The notes under the pieces are model-generated. The model saw only the letters and a list, made by a program, of their open reading frames with translations. It did not search any database and had not been told where the DNA came from. The position numbers and the translations under genes are program-made. From Nannocystis sp. RBIL2 (GTDB taxonomy: Bacteria; Myxococcota_A; Polyangia; Nannocystales; Nannocystaceae), in the NCBI RefSeq assembly GCF_026626745.1, contig NZ_JAPNJW010000002.1, forward strand, positions 3,496,151 to 3,560,150: a stretch of DNA of 64,000 bases. Reading direction: 5' to 3'. Shown here one piece after another: positions 58,417 through 64,000 of the stretch (position 1 is the first letter of the stretch; each line of letters starts with the position of its first letter).

Positions 58417-60324
58417 ATGCGGTTCGGGCGGCTGGTGGCGAACGTGGCGGGCGGCGGCGTGGCGATCCTCGGAGCGCTCGCTTGCGGCGACGATTCGTCG
58501 CCGGCGATCACGACGCCGAACGAGAGCGCGACCGAGGTCATGGGCTCGACGTCGGCGCCCGCGCAGACCACCTCGACGTCCGGTGATCCAACACCGACCA
58601 CCACGGACGCGCCCACCGGCGAGCTTGTCACGGACAGCACGAGCGGACAGATGACCACCGGCGAGGTCAGCGGCACCACCGAGGACAGCGCCGACACGAC
58701 GGACGCGAGCAGCACCGGCACCACGGGGCCGCAATGTCCCGCCGGCGAGCTGGCGTGCGACGGCGACGTCGCGCTCACCTGCGATGAAGAGGGCAACATC
58801 ATCGAGACGACCCCGTGCCCGGACGTGTGCGTGCCGACCCTCGGTTGCGTGCTGTGCGTGCCCGGCACCGACGTGTGCGACGGCCCGGTGTCGAAGCACT
58901 GCCGCGCCGACGGCCTCGGCTACGAGGAGAACCTGTGCGATCCGCTGCAGGGCCTGGTGTGCGAGTCCGGGAGCGGCCGCTGCATCGGCGACTGTGCCAG
59001 CGACGCGCTGGACGCCAGCTACATCGGCTGCGACTATTACCCGACGGTCACGCCGAACATCGTGGCCGCCAGCTTCGACTTCGCGGTCGCCGTCTCCAAC
59101 ACCACCGGCGAGCCGGCCCAGATCACGATCACCCGCGACGACGTGGTCGTCGACAGCTTCGAGGTCGGACCCGGCGAGGTCGAGGTCGCCCCGCTGCCGT
59201 GGATCGGCGCGCTCAAGGATCCCAAGGCGAGCACGATCGTCCAGGCCGGCGCCTATCGCCTGCGCTCCGACCGGCCGGTCTCGGTCTATCAATACAGCCC
59301 GCTCGAGTACGACAAGCGCGAGCAGTTCTCCTACTCGAACGACGCCAGCCTGCTGCTGCCGACCAACGTGTGGGGCGCGACGACGCGGGTGATCGCCCGC
59401 AACACCTTCGGCGCGCTGCCCGGCGCTTACGTGGTGGTCGCCCGCCTCGACGGCACTATCGTCGAGGTCGTGCCGTCGAAGACCGGCGCGCCGGTGCTGC
59501 CCGGCGGAGGCATCGGCGCCGACGGCCACGGCAAGGCGCTGCTCAACGCCGGGGATGTCCTTTTGGTCATCTCGGGCGTGGCCGGCGGCACCCCGGACCA
59601 GGCCGACCTGACCGGCACGCTCGTCAGCGCCTCCGCGCCGGTGCAGGTGATCGGCGCCCACGCCTGCACCAACGTGCCGTTCGACAAGCAAGCCTGCGAC
59701 CACCTCGAGGAGAGCAACCTGCCGCTGCAGAACCTCGCCAGCGGCTACTACCTGACCACGCCGCTGATCAAGCCGCCGAAGATGCCCGCGGCCAAGAAGG
59801 CGCGCATCGTCCGGATCGTCGCCACCGCCGCCGCCACCACCCTCACCTACGACCCGCCGCAACCTGGCGCTCCGACCATGCTCGAACAGCCAGGCGACTA
59901 CGCCGAGTTCACCTCGTCGCAGGACTTCTGGATCGGCGCCAGCGCCCGCATCGCAGTCGCCGAGTACATGCTCGGCCAGAAGGCCGGCGGTGACACCGGC
60001 GACCCGGCGATGACGATCGCGGTGCCCCCCGAGCTGTTCCGCACCGCCTACGCAGTCCACGCCCCCACCAACTACGAGAGCAACTACGTCAACGTGATCG
60101 CCCCCACCGGCACGACCGTGACCCTCGACGGCGCGCAGGTGCCCGTCCCCGGCTGGACGGCGATCGGCAAGACCGGCTGGTCGGTGGCCCGCCTCCCGCT
60201 CGACAACTCGGGCGACGGCGACCACCGCCTGACGGGCAGCCACGCCTTCGGCGTGCAGGTCTACGGCTACGGGCAGTACACCAGCTACTGGTACCCCGGC
60301 GGCCTCAACCTCGCGCCGCTGTGA
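58417..60324 (+). CDS. IgGFc-binding-domain-like lipoprotein, paralogue of 10808-12721
   Basis: Exported lipoprotein of about 635 aa. Lipobox ILGALAC, an 80-residue Thr/Ser/Gly linker, the Cys-rich module (CPAGELACDGDVALTCDEEGN, then CVPTLGCVLC) and the large domain with YIGCDYYPTV, YRLRSDRPVSVYQYS, VIGAHACTNVP and CDHLEESNLP. It matches the other copy in order, length and start, and the -10 hexamer is the same. Such proteins have been linked to mucus- or surface-binding in other bacteria, but myxobacterial ligands are unknown. A palindrome array lies inside (59863-59894). Confidence 0.82.
   Translation: MRFGRLVANVAGGGVAILGALACGDDSSPAITTPNESATEVMGSTSAPAQTTSTSGDPTPTTTDAPTGELVTDSTSGQMTTGEVSGTTEDSADTTDASSTGTTGPQCPAGELACDGDVALTCDEEGNIIETTPCPDVCVPTLGCVLCVPGTDVCDGPVSKHCRADGLGYEENLCDPLQGLVCESGSGRCIGDCASDALDASYIGCDYYPTVTPNIVAASFDFAVAVSNTTGEPAQITITRDDVVVDSFEVGPGEVEVAPLPWIGALKDPKASTIVQAGAYRLRSDRPVSVYQYSPLEYDKREQFSYSNDASLLLPTNVWGATTRVIARNTFGALPGAYVVVARLDGTIVEVVPSKTGAPVLPGGGIGADGHGKALLNAGDVLLVISGVAGGTPDQADLTGTLVSASAPVQVIGAHACTNVPFDKQACDHLEESNLPLQNLASGYYLTTPLIKPPKMPAAKKARIVRIVATAAATTLTYDPPQPGAPTMLEQPGDYAEFTSSQDFWIGASARIAVAEYMLGQKAGGDTGDPAMTIAVPPELFRTAYAVHAPTNYESNYVNVIAPTGTTVTLDGAQVPVPGWTAIGKTGWSVARLPLDNSGDGDHRLTGSHAFGVQVYGYGQYTSYWYPGGLNLAPL
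59863..59894. repeat. 14-nt palindrome array in IgGFc-like gene
   Basis: CCTG at 59863, CATG at 59877, CAGG at 59891. The paralogue at 10808-12721 shows no obvious array at the equivalent place. Confidence 0.6.
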
Positions 60325-60338
60325 GCGCGAGGCGCGGG

Positions 60339-60422
60339 GCGGTCCGAAAGGACATGCCCCGAGAATCCTGTTCAAAAGAACATGCCGCCCGGGACATGTC
60401 CCGAACGGCATGCCGCTGCGGC
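60339..60422. repeat. Five- to six-unit 14-nt palindrome array between convergent genes
   Basis: CATG at 60353, CCTG at 60367, CATG at 60381, 60395 and 60409, each 14 nt apart, with a weaker unit from 60339. CGGGACATGTCCCG (around 60391-60404) is a perfect palindrome. Confidence 0.93.
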
Positions 60423-60429
60423 GCCCCGC

Positions 60430-61254
60430 TCAGCGCGAGGCGATCGCCCGCACGCCGCCGGCCAGCAGGTGCAGGCCGAGGCCGTGCTCCGGCAGCGTGC
60501 CGGCCTCGCGCTGAGCGATCCAGCGCGGGTGGTTCTCGGGGTACAGGTAGGCCTCGGGGTGCGGCATCAGCCCGAACACGCGGCCGCTGGGGTCGCACAG
60601 GCCGGCGATCCCGCCCGGCGAGCCGTCAGGGTTGTCGGGCCAGCGCTCGGTCGCGGCCCCGGTCTCGTCGGCGTAGCGCACCGGGATCAACCGCCTGTCC
60701 TCGAGGACCTGTCGCAAGGGACCTTGCTCGAAGACCAGCTTGCCCTCGCCGTGGCGGCTCGGCAGCTCGATGGTCGGCGGCAGGTCGCGGGTGAACACGC
60801 ACGGGCTGTCGCGGTCGACCGCCAGGCGGACCCACGCGTCCCAGTAGCCGAGGCGGTCGTTCATCACCAGCGAGACGCGCTGGGCCAAGCCGGCCTCGAG
60901 GCCGGGCAGCAGGCCCAGCTTGACGATCGTCTGGAAGCCGTTGCAGATGCCGAGCACCAGCCCGCCGTCGTCGACGTGCCGCAGCAAGCGCTCGCCCATG
61001 CTGAAGCGCAGGCGGTTGGCGAACACCCGCCCGCTGGCGATGTGGTCGCCGAAGCTGAAGCCGCCGATGAACACCACCAGCTGGTGGCCGGCCAGCGCGT
61101 CGGCGTCGGCGATCGCGTCGGCGACGTGGCGCGCGGTCACGCGGGCGCCGACCATCTGCAGCGCCGCGCAGGTCTCCGCCTCGCAGTTGAGGCCGTAGCC
61201 GGTCAGGACCAGCGCCCGCACCTCGGCGGCGCCCTCGATCGCCAGCGGCTTCAT
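60430..61254 (-). CDS. purQ: Phosphoribosylformylglycinamidine synthase, glutaminase subunit
   Basis: Provides ammonia for step 4 of purine synthesis. The 274-aa class I amidotransferase has the nucleophile Cys in LVLGICNGFQTIVKLG and the His/Glu pair in FGLMPHPEAYLYPENHPRW, plus ALVLTGYGLNCEAETCAAL near the N-terminus. ATG 61254 overlaps the purL stop (ATGA), coupling the subunits. It matches the longer PurQ of PurL partners rather than the small subtilis-type. A palindrome array lies inside at 60694-60725. Confidence 0.9.
   Translation of the reverse strand: MKPLAIEGAAEVRALVLTGYGLNCEAETCAALQMVGARVTARHVADAIADADALAGHQLVVFIGGFSFGDHIASGRVFANRLRFSMGERLLRHVDDGGLVLGICNGFQTIVKLGLLPGLEAGLAQRVSLVMNDRLGYWDAWVRLAVDRDSPCVFTRDLPPTIELPSRHGEGKLVFEQGPLRQVLEDRRLIPVRYADETGAATERWPDNPDGSPGGIAGLCDPSGRVFGLMPHPEAYLYPENHPRWIAQREAGTLPEHGLGLHLLAGGVRAIASR
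60694..60725. repeat. 14-nt palindrome array in purQ
   Basis: CCTG at 60694 and 60708, CCTT at 60722. Confidence 0.65.
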
Positions 61255-64000
61255 CGTGCCACCTCCTGCGCCTGCGCCGGCAGCGGCGCCGGCGGTCCGT
61301 GCAGCGCCCCCGGCCGGAACCGCTCGCGCAGCGCCGCCGCGCCGAGATCGACCAGCGCCTGCTCGCCGCGGCGCACGCGGAGCCAGCCGCCGCCGTCCGG
61401 CCCCCCCGCCGCGACCTGCCCCAGCGCCTGCAGCCCGTGCGCGCCGAGGCGGGCCGTCAGCTCGGCCGCGGCCGCCGGCTTGCAGGTGAACACGACGCGC
61501 CCGGTGCTCTCGCTGAACAGGAACTCGGCTGGCGTCAAGGGCATGTCCTCCGGGACAGGTCGCAAGAGACCGTCGGTGAGCGCGACCTCGAGGCCGAGCT
61601 CGCCGGCCATCGCCATGTGGGCCAGCGCCACCGCCAGGCCGCCGCGGCCGGCGACGTGGGCCGAGCGCACCAGGCCTGCGTCGCGCGCGGACGCGAAGGC
61701 GGCGTAGCGGGCGGCCGCGACCGCGAGGTCGGTGGTCGGCACGCCCGGCAAGGTGAGCCCGCGCTGGCGCGCCAGCTCGCTGCCGCCGAGGTGGCGGCCG
61801 GTCGGGCCGAGCACGAACACGAGGTCGCCGGCGGCGATCGGCGCGAGGTCGAGGGCGCGGCGGACGTCGGGCATCTGGCCGATCACCGAGACCAGCAGGG
61901 TCGGCGGGATCGAGATCTTCACGCCGCCGAGGTGGGCGTCGTTCTTCATCGAGTCCTTGCCGCTGATGAGCGGCACGCCGAACGCCTCGCAGGCGGCCCG
62001 CAGGCCCTCGCAGCAGCGCACCAGCTGGGCCAGCTTGTGCTCGCCGTCGGGCGTCTTCTCGCTCTGCACCGGGTCGGGCCAGCAGAAGTTGTCGAGCGCC
62101 GCGAGCCGATCGAGCCGCGCCCCCGCGCACAGCGCCCGCCGCACCGCCTCGTCGACGCACGCGCGCGCCATCGCGTCGGTGTCGAGGTCGCCGTAGTGCG
62201 GGTGCACGCCCTCGGCCAGGACCACGCCCTCGGGCCGCAGGTGACGCGCGCGCATCACGGTCGCCGTCGACGGCACGTCCTGGCGGGCCCCGACCCACGG
62301 CTTGACCACCGACAGGCCCTTGACCTCGTGGTCGTAGCGGCGCGCCAGGTGCTCGTTCGAGGCCATGTTCGGCCGCGCCAGCATGTCCAGGAGGTCCTGT
62401 CCGATCGCTCCTGGCGCATCGGCCAAGCGCTGCTCGCCGAGCGCCGCCGCCACCGCCTCGGCGGAGCTCGCGGGCCAGACCGGCGGGCTCCAGCGAGCGC
62501 GCAGCGGCACCCGCGGGGTGCCCTCGTGGAGGAACTCGAGCTCGAGGTCGACCACGGGCTTGCCGACCCAGGTGGCGCGCAGGCGGCCGCTGCTGGTGAA
62601 CTCGCCCAGCGGGGTGGCCTCGACCTCGCGCCGGCGGGCCAGCTCGAGCAGCGCCTCGAGCCTGTCCTTCGGGACAGCCAGGGTCATGCGCTCCTGGGCC
62701 TCGGAGATCAGGACCTCCCACGGCATCAGGCCCGGGTACTTGAGCGGGGCGAGGGCGAGGTCGATGTCGGCGCCGCCGGTGAACGTGGCCATCTCGCCGA
62801 TCGACGACGACAGGCCACCGGCGCCGTTGTCGGTCAGGCCGCTGTAGAGCCCGAGCTCGCGCGCCTCGGTGAGGAAGTCGGCGACCATCTTCTGCGTGAT
62901 CGGGTCGCCGATCTGGACCGCCTGCACCGGCGACGACTCGTCGAGCTCGACGCTCGAGAAGGTGGCGCCGTGGATGCCGTCCTTGCCGATCCGGCCGCCG
63001 AGCATGACGACGACGTCGCCGGCGCGCACGACCTTCTCGGCCGTCGGGCGCCCGGCCGAGGTGATCGGCATGACCGCCACGGTGCCGCAGTAGACCAGCG
63101 GCTTGCCGGCGTAGCGGGCGTCGAACAGCTCCCAGCCGCGGCTGTAGGGGATGCCGGACTGGTTGCCGCCGTCGATCACGCCGCGGTGGACGCCGTCGCG
63201 GATCTTCCGCGGGTGCATGAGGCCAGTCGGCAGCTGGCCGGCGAAGTCCGGCTCGCCGAAGCAATAGCCCCACACGTTGGTCAGGAGATCGGCGCCGAGG
63301 CCGGTGCCGAGGCTGTCACGATTGACGCCGACGATCCCGGTCATCGCCCCCCCGTAAGGGTCGAGCGCCGACGGCGAGTTGTGCGTCTCGACCTTGTAGA
63401 CCAGGTGATCGGCGTCGCTGAAGCGGACCACGCCGGCGTTGTCGTGGAACACCGAGACGAGGAACGGCGAGGCGCCGTCGGCGTCCGCGCGGGCCGCCGC
63501 GACCGCCTCGGTGGCGCCGCGGATGTACGTGCGGAACAGGCCGCGATCGATCGTCCGCGTGCGCCCGTCCGGGTCGGTGTACTCGATCGGCGCGGCGAAG
63601 ATCTTGTGCTTGCAGTGCTCGCTCCACGTCTGCGCCAGGCACTCGAGCTCGGCGTCGGTGGGATCGCGGCCGATCGCCGTGAAGTGGCGCTGGATGGCGC
63701 GCATCTCCGTGAGCGACAGCGCGAGCACTCCCTGCGTGCTGATCCGCATCAGCGTCGGGTCGTCGGCCGCGCGCAGCGCCACGGTGGCGACCACCGCGTC
63801 GTGGGCCCCGCCGACCCGCGGCAGCGTGAACGCGTGCGGCCGCGGCGAGCGCTCGAGCGTCGCCCGCTCGATCAGCGGGTTGTGCAGCTCTCGCGCCGCT
63901 CGCTCGGCCTCGGCGGCCTCCAGGCCCCAAATCGCGTACGTCGTCGCGGTGTAGACCTGTCCGCGCAGCGGGCGGCCGAGGCAGTCCTCGACGGCTCGCT
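61251..64000 (-). CDS. purL: Phosphoribosylformylglycinamidine synthase, synthetase subunit, truncated by window edge
   Basis: ATP-dependent synthetase that amidates FGAR to FGAM. The open frame extends to the right edge; the residues upstream of GTG 63794 (YAIWGLEAAEAERAARELHNPLIERATL) look like a PurS-like N-terminal domain, so the true start is beyond 64000. Core segments: LAQTWSEHCKHKIFAAPIEYT, VETHNSPSALDPYGGAMTGIVGVNRD, GLTDNGAGGLSSSIGEMA and LISGKDSMKND, diagnostic of PurL. Coupled to purQ by a 4-nt overlap. Several palindrome units lie inside (61528, 62382, 62661). Confidence 0.92.
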   Translation of the reverse strand, partial: RAVEDCLGRPLRGQVYTATTYAIWGLEAAEAERAARELHNPLIERATLERSPRPHAFTLPRVGGAHDAVVATVALRAADDPTLMRISTQGVLALSLTEMRAIQRHFTAIGRDPTDAELECLAQTWSEHCKHKIFAAPIEYTDPDGRTRTIDRGLFRTYIRGATEAVAAARADADGASPFLVSVFHDNAGVVRFSDADHLVYKVETHNSPSALDPYGGAMTGIVGVNRDSLGTGLGADLLTNVWGYCFGEPDFAGQLPTGLMHPRKIRDGVHRGVIDGGNQSGIPYSRGWELFDARYAGKPLVYCGTVAVMPITSAGRPTAEKVVRAGDVVVMLGGRIGKDGIHGATFSSVELDESSPVQAVQIGDPITQKMVADFLTEARELGLYSGLTDNGAGGLSSSIGEMATFTGGADIDLALAPLKYPGLMPWEVLISEAQERMTLAVPKDRLEALLELARRREVEATPLGEFTSSGRLRATWVGKPVVDLELEFLHEGTPRVPLRARWSPPVWPASSAEAVAAALGEQRLADAPGAIGQDLLDMLARPNMASNEHLARRYDHEVKGLSVVKPWVGARQDVPSTATVMRARHLRPEGVVLAEGVHPHYGDLDTDAMARACVDEAVRRALCAGARLDRLAALDNFCWPDPVQSEKTPDGEHKLAQLVRCCEGLRAACEAFGVPLISGKDSMKNDAHLGGVKISIPPTLLVSVIGQMPDVRRALDLAPIAAGDLVFVLGPTGRHLGGSELARQRGLTLPGVPTTDLAVAAARYAAFASARDAGLVRSAHVAGRGGLAVALAHMAMAGELGLEVALTDGLLRPVPEDMPLTPAEFLFSESTGRVVFTCKPAAAAELTARLGAHGLQALGQVAAGGPDGGGWLRVRRGEQALVDLGAAALRERFRPGALHGPPAPLPAQAQEVAR
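61528..61569. repeat. Three-unit 14-nt palindrome array in purL
   Basis: GCTG at 61528, CATG at 61542, CAGG at 61556; TGTCC-TCCG-GGACA core. Confidence 0.7.
62382..62413. repeat. Two-unit 14-nt palindrome array in purL
   Basis: CATG at 62382, CCTG at 62396 and 62410. A further perfect unit CTGTCC-TTCG-GGACAG lies at 62662-62677. Confidence 0.65.

Noticed and set aside
63273..63794. GTG 63794 as start of purL
   Set aside because: The same frame continues upstream with PurS-like sequence to the window edge, so the start lies outside.

Overview
The window looks like a piece of a large, very GC-rich myxobacterial chromosome, most probably from the Nannocystis/Plesiocystis branch. The taxon is inferred. 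The evidence is the many lipoproteins with Thr/Ser/Gly/Asp-rich linkers just after the lipobox Cys, three proteins with a MYXO-CTERM tail (Cys-x-Cys, hydrophobic helix, Arg cluster), a Myxococcus cysteine-rich repeat, two IgGFc-binding-like lipoproteins, and a Ser/Thr kinase fused to an ATPase. I saw no rRNA, tRNA, transposase, integrase or CRISPR array.

Layout. 0-0.8 kb: the 3' part of a SagB-type nitroreductase. 0.9-10 kb (minus strand): a cytochrome c lipoprotein coupled to an orphan DNA methyltransferase, a lipoprotein, and an mrfB/mrfA-like DNA-repair nuclease-helicase pair. 10.8-16 kb: an IgGFc-binding-like lipoprotein divergent from a TetR-OYE flavoenzyme operon, then an NmrA-like protein. 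16.4-28.6 kb: envelope proteins, an alpha/beta hydrolase, a bestrophin-like channel, a GH77 glucanotransferase, a giant kinase and a DUF1295 membrane protein. 28.8-32.6 kb (minus): a lipid cluster (MYXO-CTERM protein, desaturase-methyltransferase fusion, phosphatidylserine decarboxylase, esterase). 32.8-41.3 kb: a coiled-coil protein, a vWA lipoprotein, a Suv3-like RNA helicase, two paralogous small exported proteins, an M3 oligopeptidase with a class I amidotransferase-like hydrolase, and a lipoprotein. 41.9-60.3 kb: a lipin-like lipoprotein, MscS, a beta-lactamase-fold lipoprotein, a membrane protein and a vWA lipoprotein, an NDH-2-like enzyme with an extra membrane domain, a secretin-like/GspC-like pair, a VanY/MYXO-CTERM protein, an FG-GAP lipoprotein and a second IgGFc-binding-like lipoprotein. 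60.4-64 kb (minus): purQ and a right-truncated purL.

The most striking signal is not a gene. It is a dispersed palindromic element built on an exact 14-nt period, unit C(A/C)TG-TCC-N4-GGA. CATG (or CCTG/CAGG) recurs every 14 nt, so each unit can form a hairpin sharing its CATG with the next. I traced about 45 loci of 1-6 units. They occupy eight of the nine gaps between convergent genes, a few other gaps, and the inside of many unrelated coding regions.

Two further window-wide patterns stand out. Sixteen gene starts carry a TAnnnT (often TGCTATCGT) box only 6-10 nt before the start codon, which suggests leaderless transcription. A GC-rich Ala/Ser/Gly/Glu minisatellite-like sequence is inserted in the methyltransferase, fills the N-terminal half of the mrfB-like gene, and also occurs without a gene near 55.7-56.0 kb.
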